Made by a program: the position numbers and the translations under genes. Source: Schizochytrium sp. TIO01 (Eukaryota > Sar > Bigyra > Thraustochytrida > Thraustochytriidae). From it: a DNA stretch of 64,000 bases. The notes under the pieces were generated by a model. It saw nothing but the letters and a program-made list of their open reading frames with translations, was not told where the DNA came from and did no database searches. Below, in pieces: positions 16,126 through 26,426 of the stretch (positions are counted from its first letter, which is position 1; each line of letters starts with the position of its first letter). Where the stretch lies: contig SMSO01000032.1 in NCBI GenBank assembly GCA_004764695.1, positions 8,266,668 through 8,330,667 on the forward strand, given 5' to 3'.

Positions 16126-17208
16126 ATGGGCGTGGAAGGACTCAGATGCGTTGTTACTGGTGGCAGCGGCCTCGTAGGCCGACGCCTCGTGGAGATGCTT
16201 CTTGAGCGCGGTGCGGCACATGTAACCTCGTTCGATATTCGTGACCCGGATCCCAACCCGGTGCTTGACTTTCTTACCCCGGAGCAAAAGACCAAGGTTA
16301 CTTACTTCAAGGGTGACATTTCTAAGCCTGCTGATGTCCTCAAGGCCTTTGAAGGTGCAAATGCTGTCTGGCACATTGCCGCTCTCGTTGGACCCTTCCA
16401 CCCGCATAACCTTTATGTCAAGGTTAACTACGAGGGGACCTTGAACGTCATCAACGCCTGCAAGGAGCTCGGTATTAATAAGATTGTGGGCGCTTCATCT
16501 CCTTCTACCCGTTTTGATGGCCATGATATTGATGGTAAGCGGGAGGAAGATCTTCCGATTCGCCCTCCTGGTGAGTTTCTTCAAGCTTACGCTGAGACCA
16601 AGGCTATGGGCGAGGTTGCTCTGCGTGAGGCAAGCAGCGACGACTTCTTCACTGTGGCTGTTGCTCCGCACCAGGTTTATGGTCCTCGCGACTCCCTCTT
16701 CCTGCCCAACCTTTTGTACGCTTGCCGTATCGGCAAGTTGCGGATCTTCGGTTCTGGCGAGAACAAGGTTTCCTTCACCCATGTGGACAACTACTGCCAC
16801 GGCTTGATCATTGCTTATGACAAGCTGTACAAGGGCTCCCCTGCCCTTGGTAAGTTCTACATTGTTACTGATGGAGGCTACCGCAGGTTCTGGGATGTTA
16901 TTGATGCTGGTAGCAAGTGCATGGGCTATGGATCCCTCTGGGATAAGATCAAGCTTCCGTGGATCCTAATGATGACCATTGCCTACTTCCTTCAAAGCAT
17001 CACCCTTGTGACCGGCCACCAGTTCCGTGTCAACCCTTTCACCGTTAAGATGCTCACCATTCACCGCTGGTTCGACATCACCAACGCTGAGCGTGACCTT
17101 GACTATAAGCCCGTCAAAACTTTTGAAGATGGCTGGAAGGAAACTGAGGAATGGTTTAAGGACCACGAGGACTGGTGGGTTGGCTGTGCCAAGGCAACCT
17201 TCAAGTAA
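16126..17208 (+). CDS. 3-beta-hydroxysteroid dehydrogenase family, NSDHL/ERG26-like sterol C-4 decarboxylase
   Basis: A 360-residue protein. I chose the ATG at 16126 because the Rossmann strand begins directly after it; the frame is open to an ATG at 16033, but those 31 residues are not family-like. A nucleotide-binding motif CVVTGGSGLVGRRLVE lies at about residues 7-22. The catalytic pair is YAETK (Tyr155, Lys159), preceded by a Ser-rich VGASSPSTRFDG segment. A GPRDSLFLP stretch follows, as in NSDHL, then a hydrophobic segment at about 277-297 (LPWILMMTIAYFLQSITLV), a likely membrane anchor. Family enzymes oxidise and decarboxylate 4-carboxysterols with NAD(P)+ in the ER. Length and order fit NSDHL (about 370 aa) well; a plant-type bifunctional or other 3-beta-HSD role cannot be excluded. 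Codon use is strongly C-ending, suggesting high expression. Confidence 0.9.
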   Translation: MGVEGLRCVVTGGSGLVGRRLVEMLLERGAAHVTSFDIRDPDPNPVLDFLTPEQKTKVTYFKGDISKPADVLKAFEGANAVWHIAALVGPFHPHNLYVKVNYEGTLNVINACKELGINKIVGASSPSTRFDGHDIDGKREEDLPIRPPGEFLQAYAETKAMGEVALREASSDDFFTVAVAPHQVYGPRDSLFLPNLLYACRIGKLRIFGSGENKVSFTHVDNYCHGLIIAYDKLYKGSPALGKFYIVTDGGYRRFWDVIDAGSKCMGYGSLWDKIKLPWILMMTIAYFLQSITLVTGHQFRVNPFTVKMLTIHRWFDITNAERDLDYKPVKTFEDGWKETEEWFKDHEDWWVGCAKATFK

Positions 17209-18443
17209 TGAGTTCCTTTCTTCTTCCTGCCAATGTGAAAAATGTTTTTGCTCTCTTTTGTCTTCTTGAATTCACATCATCATCTCACCCCTCTGCTCAA
17301 GTTTGTGCTCAAGCTTTTTGTCTAATCCTACGCGATTTATACAGAACACTTTAACCTTCTTAAGTATAACTTAGCCGGCATCGCCCTACAAACCCAAATG
17401 AAGCTGATTATTTGTTTCCTACCCAATCTCGCAGCGCTTTTAATTCTCTACTCACAAGGCTATGTAGAATATTTTGAGATACTTGTTAACCACCACCACC
17501 ACCACTAGGGAGCTAGCTAGCTAGATGCGCATGTCCCATTGGGACTTCGTCTGATGCAAGCAGTGCCGCAAGGTGCGAACTCATTAGGGAAAAACCTCGT
17601 CTGTGGTCCTACATTTTTGTTATGCTCAACTTTTTTCCCTACAGCCCAAATCCTCTCGACTTTCCCACACCCGCTTCTCCACCCCAGCTCTACGCCCTTC
17701 AATTTCTCCGCCTCGGCGGTTGTGGCCAATTGCACCCCTCTTCGCACTGGGCACCAATTATTGCATTGCTCCATATTAAACTATTAGACAAATACCGCTC
17801 GCAAAAGCAAGCTTTCCAAGCGCCAAATGTACGTTGACTCTCTTGGAATTCTTGCTACTACTATCATTGCGGCAGAGAAGGAAGCAAGTTCATTTCCGCA
17901 GGGTGACCAACGTACTCGCAGCCCATTATCGCAGAACAGCAAGCGAAGAGAGGCTCCAACGAAGAGAGGCGTCGAGATGGCAGAGTAGTTTCTCTCGCTT
18001 CAAGTTTGTGCAAAACGAGCTCCTTGTTGGAATTCTTTTGCTTTTTACTTTGGTACGGATTTTGCTGCTCAAATAGTTGATACTACTACACCTAAGTGCC
18101 TACTTTGGCACGTCGAAACAAGATGGAAGCCGATTGCTAAGCAAACGCATCCGCACCTCTACGAGTTGGAGGACTACTTGTAGAAGGGAGGAACTGCGAA
18201 GAGATTATAAAGAGGAGAACATCAAAGGAGAGAAAAAGAAAAGGAAAAGACAATTTTCTGCTGTTTCTTTTGTAATTATTTTTTCCCAAGAGGGTTCGAG
18301 GTCGCTCAGAACCTCAATCAAAACCGGAACTCGGCGCCAGGGCTATTGCGTGAAGGGTGGCTAGCGACCTTGGGAGCGCGGCCTCGGGAGCGCGGCCTCA
18401 CTGAGTTTCGCTTTGCTCGTGCTAGGACCTGCAGAGAACCGCC
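17209..18443. other. Intergenic region
   Basis: About 1.2 kb between the sterol enzyme and CUE-protein genes. It holds an ACC triplet run near 17491-17508, a GCTAGCTAGCTAG stretch at 17513-17524, and a purine-rich block near 18195-18252. The two copies of GGGAGCGCGGCCTC around 18372-18396 lie just upstream of the next start codon and may be leader or promoter sequence. No gene recognised. Confidence 0.5.
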
Positions 18444-20123
18444 ATGGACGCGGAAGAGGCTTCGGACCTGGAGGTCCTGGCTAGCATCTTTCCGCAGATT
18501 CCACAGTCCACCTTGGCCTTCGTGTACAGAAATCGCGGCCATAAGAGCGTTCGCGAGACATCTGCGTGGCTCGACGAACATGACTGGCATGACATGGAAG
18601 CACGTACAAGTGCAGCAACCCAGGACCGAAATCTTGAGAGCGAAGACTACCGAGAAGGAAATCCACGTGAAGATCAACAACAGCAAGAACGTCAACGCCA
18701 AAACACTCAGGGGGTTAACTCAAGTGAGGCCGAGGAACAGAACAGAGGTCCCCGAGGAATAATCCGCCGCAGAGAAGTGTTTGAAGGATCTGAAGACGGT
18801 CCTCGTGGGAATTCGTCTCTGGCAGATCTTCCTATCACGCCAATTCCTTTGGCACAAAGCGATATTGAACACAATGAAATGGAGGATTTTCAGCAAGATG
18901 AAGTAAATGATGATCACGAAAGTATCGCGGAAGACGAAGATGAGCACGAAACAAATAGTGAAATCGCCAATTCTGCAGTAGTTGCGATGACAGTGCACCC
19001 CGATGATACTAGTTCTGCGCCTCAACGATCAGTTCAAATCGATGGCAATGTTGTTGAGGGTGACATGGATGGCGAAGATGACATAGACATGGATGATGAA
19101 GAAACGTTCACAATCGAAGAGCAGGATGGCGACTTTCTATTTTTTCGACCCCGCAAGCGGGTGCGCCACAGGGTCTGTCCTACACCCGAAAGCAAGAGCC
19201 CACTAGATGCACCTTTGTTTTGGGTTCGCTTTGACGATCGTGTTATGCTCAAAAGCTTCCTTGAACTGCTCAATATATCGTTAAAGTCTAGCGCACATAA
19301 AAGTGTCGGGGTTTTAAACACTCGGTCACACCTTGTGGATAAAGCTGAGGCGACACGGAGACTCTTGCGCTGGTCGAGAAACGCAATTACACAAAACCCT
19401 CCTCAACCATACTTTGGTGATTCAACCAGCTCACCGCGCCAGGCACTGGAAGATGCACAAAACCCAGCCCTCATGGGATACTGGTCGCACTTCTTTGACA
19501 ACGAGGATCTTGATGAAGTGTGGCGAGCCATGGTCAGCGCTCACCTTGCGAATCGTGCACCGTTCGGGGACTACTTTGAGATTCGCACCTGCCGAGGTAC
19601 CGGGCAAAATGAAACACAGGAAGCTTTCGACACTCTCCATGCGATTTCTCGTGTTCGACGAGGGGCCATCTGTGTAGTTCTTCCATGTCCTCAGCATGAA
19701 CCAACCATCGCTGTGATGGGGGCTGCACTTTGTAAAGCACTCATTCTTCGCCAACCCGTATACTACCGCCACCGCACGAGCGAAGAACAAATTATGGTGC
19801 ATGTATGTGATTCCGAGACATGCTGCCCAGTGGTAAATGATTCAGCCCCGTACTCAATGCCAATGGGTGAGAACTGCGCTAAACTTGGCGTATGTTCTCG
19901 CTTTTATGATTTTTTTGATGTCTTAAGTCGCGACGAGCATCACCTTGCTAGTCAGTATAAATTGACCCCTAATCGACCCGATTCAGTTGCAGTGGCTGAT
20001 AGTAATGGGCGATGCAACAGACTGCCTGGGGGTAGTTTTCGCCTTCGCCCTCCAAATTTTCAACATGGTGGCGAACCGCATCAACTCTTTCGTGTCCAGG
20101 GTATCCGCTGGCTCCCTGTATAG
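18444..20123 (+). CDS. CUE-domain protein with acidic linker and unrecognised C-terminal domain
   Basis: A 559-residue protein from ATG. Residues 4-46 form a CUE-type ubiquitin-binding domain: LEVLASIFPQIPQSTLAFVY then RGHKSVRETSAWL, with the FPQ motif and late Leu typical of the fold. Residues 50-245 are acidic and low complexity. The C-terminal part, from about residue 250 (FWVRFDDRVMLKSFLELLNI), is a well-ordered Cys- and Trp-containing region of about 300 residues that I do not recognise, with several Cys (PCPQHEP, CDSETCCPV, NCAKLGVC). A link to ubiquitin signalling or ER-associated quality control is an inference from the CUE domain only. There is no membrane span or signal peptide. Confidence 0.85.
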   Translation: MDAEEASDLEVLASIFPQIPQSTLAFVYRNRGHKSVRETSAWLDEHDWHDMEARTSAATQDRNLESEDYREGNPREDQQQQERQRQNTQGVNSSEAEEQNRGPRGIIRRREVFEGSEDGPRGNSSLADLPITPIPLAQSDIEHNEMEDFQQDEVNDDHESIAEDEDEHETNSEIANSAVVAMTVHPDDTSSAPQRSVQIDGNVVEGDMDGEDDIDMDDEETFTIEEQDGDFLFFRPRKRVRHRVCPTPESKSPLDAPLFWVRFDDRVMLKSFLELLNISLKSSAHKSVGVLNTRSHLVDKAEATRRLLRWSRNAITQNPPQPYFGDSTSSPRQALEDAQNPALMGYWSHFFDNEDLDEVWRAMVSAHLANRAPFGDYFEIRTCRGTGQNETQEAFDTLHAISRVRRGAICVVLPCPQHEPTIAVMGAALCKALILRQPVYYRHRTSEEQIMVHVCDSETCCPVVNDSAPYSMPMGENCAKLGVCSRFYDFFDVLSRDEHHLASQYKLTPNRPDSVAVADSNGRCNRLPGGSFRLRPPNFQHGGEPHQLFRVQGIRWLPV

Positions 20124-20628
20124 CTTTATGAATTCTGATTCGGGACTATATAGTATTTCACAATCATTTTTCAATTGTATCTACTAGAGTTTCTTGTTCT
20201 CATCCCACATCTTTGCTGTTTGCAAATGCGAAATAGTGATGGATACATTGTGTTCTTTCCCGTTCCTACGAGTCTGCCATCGTGTGAATTCGAAAAGGCA
20301 GTAGACAATACCCATCTTGGAAGCATCTTTGTTTGAGTTCCTCTCTAAATAGAATAAATTGTACTTGTATGATTTCATAAAAACAGCTTTTCCGCTTTTA
20401 AAACAAACAAACAAACAAACAAACAAACAAACAAACAAACAAACAGGGTTTTGCAAGTAAGCAGTAGGTACTACAATAATCCTTCAGAAAAAAAAAAAAA
20501 TGAGGAAAAAAATGACCGTTGCCATTGGAAATACCATCACAGCACAAAGATCAACAAAAACATAAATTACTTCATAGCCTGACTGCAGTAAACACTTGGA
20601 GCGAAGCGCCACTGCTGCGCTAGCACCA
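20124..20628. other. Intergenic region with AAAC array
   Basis: About 500 bp between two plus-strand genes, AT-rich, containing the (AAAC)n array at 20401-20445 and an A-tract near 20490. It holds the 3' UTR of the CUE gene and the promoter of the receptor-like gene. No gene seen. Confidence 0.5.
20401..20445. repeat. (AAAC)n microsatellite, about 11 copies
   Basis: A perfect tetranucleotide array. Its reverse strand translates as an FVCL repeat, which explains a spurious ORF there. Confidence 0.95.
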
Positions 20629-23600
20629 ATGGCCCGGGCTCTGGGCGCTGCGGCCATATTTGCGTGGCTGGTTGTCGTCTTGTGGGGACAAGATGTGCAA
20701 CTAGCCCATGCAGACAGCAACAGAAGCACCTCAATAAGTAGTGAAGGGACTGTCGAAGCCCATGTACAGAACTTGGAGATGTGCAACTCAACAAATACAA
20801 CATGCTTGTGCCAAGATTATGCTTCTCAGGACAAAAGTGAGTGTGAATGTAACCCTGAATATCATTATACGAGTACGCTGAGATTGCCAATGCTTCTGGA
20901 TCAGCAGAGTTCAAGCGTTCGTTCACATATTTTGAGCTTGGCCGACCTGTTCAATATTTCTACTGGGGATTATACTGAAGCTGACCTCAACTTTACAGTA
21001 ACAAATTCTGCACTTCCAATACCATGGAAATTTACCGCAGGTTTGAATGATACTATTGCCTTTACTGCTTCGAACTATTCGAATTTATTTGAGCTAAAGG
21101 GGTCTGGACAAAATATGAGTTTACTTACATGGGGCTTCTCAGCTGATACTTTGAGTCCGGGACTGCAAATCAATGTATCAAGAGAAGATTTGATTCCTAT
21201 GAATGCCACCAGTATACAAACAAATTGGACTATTACTCTTGATGGAGCGTGCGAAGATAAAAACCCTTTCGTATCGATTTATATTTACCCTGTTCCCCTC
21301 TCGATGTCGTCATCTGTAGGGGCTCGGGAAATCGATATTGCTTGGGATACGGGAAATGTCTCACTCTCAGTAGAAGACTTCTCTACTGTCGAAATATCCT
21401 ACCGACAGGATGGAGACTTCGAACCAGTGCTAATTGGCAATTCTTCTTCTGGCAACCTTGTATGGAGCATCCCAGCGGTTGGGTTTGGTACTACAGCATC
21501 TAGTAGTACATCAAAACCCACATCAGTTCAGCTAGAACTAAACCTTATCTTTGAAAATGCAAAGTATAGTAAGTACCCAGCATGGTCATTGCTGACATTT
21601 GAAGAAGAAGTTTATGTTCCCGCAAGTGTTAGGTATGCTTATTCTGGAAGTTGGAGTGTTTGCAATTGCTCTCAAGTCCCCTCGATACAAGAGCGTTCCG
21701 TGTTGTGTCAGTATCTGACAGATATCTCGTCATTTTTATACACTCCAGTCAGTCTTGGATATTGCCAGCAAGCAGGACTAAACTCGCCAACACCTATGAG
21801 GCTTTGCTCGTCTTGTACGAATAGCTCTGCAGAGTGGGTAGAGTTAGATTCATGGTCGACATGCAACACCACGGAATGTGGTGTTTCGGGAAGTCAGGTA
21901 CGAGAATATGCTTGTATTGATTCGAATGGCGTTGCGAACAATTCTTCTACGTGTGGTGAGCTAACTCCAAAGCAACGGGATTGCACACCTGAATGTGCTC
22001 TAGAGATTTTATCTATTGGGGTAGACGACTCTGACTGTTTGTTAAATCATTGTTTTGATATGCTTACAGGCCGCCTTTTCGATATAAGCAGCTGTGGGAA
22101 AACCAGCTCGAATGGGAATGGAACCTGCGAAAGATGGAACACGTGCTCTCATCACTGTGGAGGAGGGTGGACCTCTCCTACTGAAGGAAGCGCGAATCGC
22201 ACGTGCAATACTCAAACATGCAGCCCGTTTATACGATTTTATGACTCTGAGAATGGCGATCTTTGCATCACAGAAGATCTATTCGAGACTTCATGCAGCG
22301 GATCGAACCTTTGGACATGTGATAGTCTTTGCAGTGAAGATGTTTCTTTATTACACCATCGAGAGCTTGTCTCAACTAGAAGTATATCTCTATATGCAAG
22401 TCAATCAAATATCGAAGACGAGATTTCTCGAAGGTGTCCTAATAGTGATGTTATTACTCCATCTGGCGAATGTTGCTCACAGGGGAGTGTTCTTGACAAT
22501 CAAGGGGAATGCTGCGAAAGTGGCTTTGTTGATGCATGTGGTTCATGCGATGGTGAAAATTTATTTTTGGACTTAAATGGAGAGTGCTGCGATCTTATTG
22601 ATGCAGCTGGTTTTTGCTGTAGTGAAGGCATTGACCGAAATGGTGTTTGCGCTGGGACAGCTACTTATGACGAGGCAGCAGACACAGAATGTGGAAATGA
22701 TTTATGTGAAATAGGTGAAGCGTGTGATGGCACGAACGACAGTTCATGCTGCAAAGCAGATTGCCCCTTTTCCCTCTCTTACTGCCCTGCCGAAACTGGT
22801 CCTGGGTGGTCCCAACCTAGACCCTGTGGTGCTTTGGGCGCCTGCTTGATATCGCAGGGGACCTGCGACTGTTTTAGTGCATCAGGACGAGCATCAATCA
22901 CACCTTTCAAATCATGTGTTGACAATAGCACATGTGCATCAGGCTATACTTGGACTTCAAAAGGTTGTATAGAAGATGATGTGCTCATAATCTTTCTATG
23001 TACCAACTCTTTGCTTGATGATGGGGAAACAGGCTCTGATTGTGGTGGATTTTGTCCATTTATTTGTGACGGAACCCTTCGGCCAACCAGCTCACCAGAC
23101 TCCACTACAGTATACCCCTCGTCTAGTGGGAATATTGCGACCTCTACAAAGATATGGATTCCTGTGCTTGGAGCATTTGGTGGATTAATTATTGTTGGAT
23201 TATGTGGTTTGGCCTTTATTAATATCTATGGAGCTTGGAAAGTTCGCAAACTGATAAAGAAAAAGCCAAAGGTCAACCCTGATCTTGCAATGCTTGCGCC
23301 AACCCCGGGAGATCGAATGCCTCCGCCAAAAAGTGATTATGCAATTGATTTGGCCGGTTTTGCGCATGATGATCTGATCAATGATGACTCGGACCGCAAA
23401 CATATTGCAGAGACTTCGGAGTCCGCGACGAGCAAAATAAATACACGGCTCACTGCTCTTGAACGTCGTGAAGAGCTTTTAAGCAAGGATATTGCCATCG
23501 AAGGTTGGTTAGACTTTTCTCACAAAAAGTCTCGCAGTTCATCAGTTGCAGGACCTCATCTTTCACCAAACGCGAAAAGGAAGGGCAAACGTTCAAAGTT

Positions 23601-24537
23601 TTCAATGTACGGTGTATTACGCCCTGTGGGCGATCTTTTATGTTACAAGGACATGATTCCAAGTGGCTTTGGAAATATCCATATGAATCTATTAGAGTGC
23701 ATCAATTTGCGCACAATGACATCTGTAGGGCAGGACGGGGAGCGCGTTATTATGGAGGAACGACCTCGAGAAAATTATCCTCCTATTCGAACAATCAAGT
23801 TCAAAGCATCATCGGTAGTAGAAGCAACTGAATGGGTCGATATTATTCAATGTCTTCTAGAAACATATTCGGATAAGAAAAAGGCTGAAGATGCATTTGC
23901 AAGTGGTCAAGAGGATGTTTTTGGTGATATACCTCCCCCACCTCCGCCTGACGAGGATCTTGAAGATGGTCTTGGTGAGTTGGCTACGCTCGCAATAAAG
24001 AATCAAGAATATGGAATAGATCTTGATAACATTATGGTCGAGCTAGGGCCTTATAGGGAAGGCAGACTCTCTGCTTCAAGTCAAAAGCAATCCTCACCCA
24101 GGCGAAGTCATCATGCAAGATCTGGAAGCTTCAAGGATTTTACGTTGGCAGCGCCATCATTCCCTGCACCAAGTGCACCCATTCCTCCAGATTTACCTCA
24201 ACGATCTAAACCTTCCTCTCGATCACAGAAGGCCAGATCACTTTCATCTTCTTCAAATCACAGCAGTAAATGTAGCGCCAACACCCCTTATCATCGCACG
24301 AAATCTCGTTCTCGATCAAGAGCAAGGAATCCACCACGACAATCAAGGAGTGCTTCCATGCCGCCACCTCTACCACCGTGGCCTGAGGACGACAATTTCC
24401 CCTCTCCGTTGCCCCGAGTAAGATCACGATCTACAGACTTCATTGAAGATAATTATGTGAAAAATGCAATTACAAGGGGCGTACCTGACTATCAAATTAA
24501 CAATGACATCTGGGCTCGCTTTCGCCAAAGCTTCTAG
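20629..24537 (+). CDS. Receptor-like type I membrane protein: thrombospondin-type modules outside, PH domain inside
   Basis: A 1302-residue protein from the ATG at 20629 (the frame is open upstream to a TTG). Residues 1-30 form a signal peptide (hydrophobic core AIFAWLVVVLWG). The ectodomain has many NxS/T sites. An unrecognised N-terminal beta-rich part (about 40-340) is followed by two thrombospondin type 1-like modules (YSGSWSVCNCSQ... and VELDSWSTCNTTECG...). Cys-rich segments with CC doublets come next (GECCESGFVDACGSCDG, CGNDLCEIGEACDG) and an LDDGETGSDCGGFC motif. One transmembrane helix lies at about 841-866 (IWIPVLGAFGGLIIVGLCGL), followed by basic residues. The cytoplasmic part carries a PH domain at about 955-1080, starting IEGWLDF with the conserved Trp near its end (ATEWVDIIQCLL), then a PPPPPPDED stretch and Arg/Ser/Pro-rich tail. 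Expected role (inference): adhesion or matrix sensing coupled to phosphoinositides. I know no named homologue. Confidence 0.88.
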   Translation: MARALGAAAIFAWLVVVLWGQDVQLAHADSNRSTSISSEGTVEAHVQNLEMCNSTNTTCLCQDYASQDKSECECNPEYHYTSTLRLPMLLDQQSSSVRSHILSLADLFNISTGDYTEADLNFTVTNSALPIPWKFTAGLNDTIAFTASNYSNLFELKGSGQNMSLLTWGFSADTLSPGLQINVSREDLIPMNATSIQTNWTITLDGACEDKNPFVSIYIYPVPLSMSSSVGAREIDIAWDTGNVSLSVEDFSTVEISYRQDGDFEPVLIGNSSSGNLVWSIPAVGFGTTASSSTSKPTSVQLELNLIFENAKYSKYPAWSLLTFEEEVYVPASVRYAYSGSWSVCNCSQVPSIQERSVLCQYLTDISSFLYTPVSLGYCQQAGLNSPTPMRLCSSCTNSSAEWVELDSWSTCNTTECGVSGSQVREYACIDSNGVANNSSTCGELTPKQRDCTPECALEILSIGVDDSDCLLNHCFDMLTGRLFDISSCGKTSSNGNGTCERWNTCSHHCGGGWTSPTEGSANRTCNTQTCSPFIRFYDSENGDLCITEDLFETSCSGSNLWTCDSLCSEDVSLLHHRELVSTRSISLYASQSNIEDEISRRCPNSDVITPSGECCSQGSVLDNQGECCESGFVDACGSCDGENLFLDLNGECCDLIDAAGFCCSEGIDRNGVCAGTATYDEAADTECGNDLCEIGEACDGTNDSSCCKADCPFSLSYCPAETGPGWSQPRPCGALGACLISQGTCDCFSASGRASITPFKSCVDNSTCASGYTWTSKGCIEDDVLIIFLCTNSLLDDGETGSDCGGFCPFICDGTLRPTSSPDSTTVYPSSSGNIATSTKIWIPVLGAFGGLIIVGLCGLAFINIYGAWKVRKLIKKKPKVNPDLAMLAPTPGDRMPPPKSDYAIDLAGFAHDDLINDDSDRKHIAETSESATSKINTRLTALERREELLSKDIAIEGWLDFSHKKSRSSSVAGPHLSPNAKRKGKRSKFSMYGVLRPVGDLLCYKDMIPSGFGNIHMNLLECINLRTMTSVGQDGERVIMEERPRENYPPIRTIKFKASSVVEATEWVDIIQCLLETYSDKKKAEDAFASGQEDVFGDIPPPPPPDEDLEDGLGELATLAIKNQEYGIDLDNIMVELGPYREGRLSASSQKQSSPRRSHHARSGSFKDFTLAAPSFPAPSAPIPPDLPQRSKPSSRSQKARSLSSSSNHSSKCSANTPYHRTKSRSRSRARNPPRQSRSASMPPPLPPWPEDDNFPSPLPRVRSRSTDFIEDNYVKNAITRGVPDYQINNDIWARFRQSF

Positions 24538-24930
24538 TGCCTTAAGCGATTATTACAAAAACTATCTGTGATAGATTTGCCAATCCAGTACTACAATATG
24601 TAAAGTTAGAAAGAATCATCTATACTATTCTAGATTTAAACGTCATCAATTCGATGTTACGTTTACATAATTCGTAAGCATGCATTTTGCGAGGTTATGA
24701 ACTTTTTCTTGGTGTCCCCAGACACAGCAAATTGAAAATTCACCTCATTTTCCCCGCATCCATTTTTGTCCTCGATCGGTTCTGCCAACTCTCAATTTGC
24801 TTTTGGTTTTTTCACAAGGATCAACCCACTCAACAGCCTCCCCTTCAAATAAATCAAATAAATCAATCACTCCTCCTTTCCCGCATACATTGCGCGCCCT
24901 GTCCCTTCTTAGCTAGGCTCGCGTTGCTTC

Positions 24931-24954
24931 GGTTAGGTTAGGTTAGGTTAGGTT
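24931..24954. repeat. Short interstitial telomere-like (GGTTA)n
   Basis: Four perfect GGTTA units plus GGTT. It resembles TTAGG-type telomeric sequence but lies between two genes, not at a chromosome end. Confidence 0.8.
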
Positions 24955-25360
24955 TCCCTCCTGGATCACACCGCGGCTTGCTGTCGCTGCAGCTGCCACA
25001 GAAGAAAGGCCTTGGATAGATGACTCCTACTGTTGCGCCTAAGACCCTTCCTGTGTAACCCTGTCTATACTGCGCAGTACAAGAGGAAGGACTACTTCTA
25101 CCGTTACTACTAATGGGCGGTCCTAGCTCTCGCTCAAGATAGGAGATACGAGAGTCTTCAAGACCTCGCGGAGAAAACATTTGCATGCTGGTTGAAGCAG
25201 CCCCTAATTCACGATCTGGACAGAGCCTCTGAGATGTTGTCGCTGGTCACTGCCGCCGTATAATTTGACAGAAGTCACGGTGTCATTGCCATTGGAACGA
25301 ATCGCAAATACCTATGACAAACAAAATGCTGCTCAATCAGAGACCCACAGACTAGCAGTG

Positions 25361-25390
25361 CATACATACATACTACATACATACATACAT
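25361..25390. repeat. (CATA)n microsatellite, interrupted
   Basis: Two CATA tracts separated by a one-unit interruption (ACTACATA). Confidence 0.9.
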
Positions 25391-25998
25391 AATAAGGGCC
25401 CTACACTGTTAATGTTCTGCGTAGCGGCGCTTACGGCCACGCACAAAGGGAGACAATATGGCGATGAATGATCGATCGATCGATCTCCTATTCTTCGTAG
25501 ACGCTGTAATTAAGGCTGAGCTGAGCTGTTCTCTGCTCAGCCTTACAGCAGCGGCAGTGCTAGCGACGGCATAGGCATCGCTAGCTAGAGGACACACGTA
25601 GCCGAAGAGTAGACTGAGGAATAGCAGTTGGCTGACTGCCACGCTAGCACCTGCCTACCTGCCTACTATGAGTGCAGGGGACAAAGCAGATGCAGTGAAT
25701 CTCTCGCCTGGCAAGTGGGGTATAGAGCCCGCGCAAGTAGGTTATAGGGAATAGCCTAGTTTGCGGGGGTTTGAGGGCTGTTTGGCGGCAGGTGATACTG
25801 GATAGTAGGATGTCGATAGTGCTGATTGCTTGATTTAATAAGCGATTGTGGAATGAATGTGTTTATGTATATATCATTCATATGGTGGATTGTAAGTGAA
25901 AAGGATAAGTGCGCTATAAGTTATAGTACAATAGGGAGAATAAAAAGGGAGTGAATGAGTGAATTATTTATTTGTATATATGTATATGTGACTATATG

Positions 25999-26040
25999 AG
26001 TGAATGAATGAATGAATGAATGAATGATAGAATGAATGAG
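25999..26040. repeat. (TGAA)n microsatellite, interrupted
   Basis: About ten TGAA units with one ATAG interruption, about 120 bp upstream of the complex I subunit start. Confidence 0.9.
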
Positions 26041-26159
26041 TGATTGATCGATTGACGAATTTATTGTTTGACAGCGCAGAGCCTTCGCAGAGCGGGATCG
26101 GAGTTGATCTTGGGAGCGCAGTGTAGACAGTTGAGTGGCCGCGAGGACTTACAGACACC

Positions 26160-26426
26160 ATGGAGGAAGAGCGTCTCCCCGTTCGTAACCCGCAGTACCC
26201 GGTGATCGACCGGGACCCTAGCTTCGGCAAGGTGTTCGCGTACATGAAGGTGGAGGACATCGGCTTGTGGGCGGGCTGCACCGCAGCCTCTGCCGTTGCG
26301 GGCTACGCCGCTGGCAAGTTCAACCGCGGCCCTATGGTCTTCGGTATGGGCGTCATTGGCTTCACCGGCGGCGTCATGCTCGCCATGCAAAACTCGTACG
26401 GTCGTCTCATCGGCGAGCGGAGGTAA
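26160..26426 (+). CDS. NADH:ubiquinone oxidoreductase 21-kDa-type accessory subunit
   Basis: An 88-residue protein from ATG. It opens with LPVRNPQYPVIDRDPSFGKV, the signature of the complex I 21-kDa subunit N-terminal family (fungal NUO-21 and its plant homologue), followed by two small-residue-rich membrane segments (GLWAGCTAASAVAGYAAG and PMVFGMGVIGFTGGVMLAM). It is an accessory subunit of the mitochondrial inner-membrane arm. Codons are strongly GC-ending, as in the MRD1-like and sterol genes. The stop lies within CGGAG|GTAAAC, a plausible splice donor, so a few more residues could be encoded downstream. Confidence 0.88.
   Translation: MEEERLPVRNPQYPVIDRDPSFGKVFAYMKVEDIGLWAGCTAASAVAGYAAGKFNRGPMVFGMGVIGFTGGVMLAMQNSYGRLIGERR

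Larger units (their letters stand above)
24538..26159. other. Intergenic region with several short repeats
   Basis: About 1.6 kb. It holds a telomere-like GGTTA array (24931-24954), a CATA array (25361-25390), a GATC run (25468-25484) and a TGAA array (25999-26040). No protein gene recognised. Confidence 0.5.
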
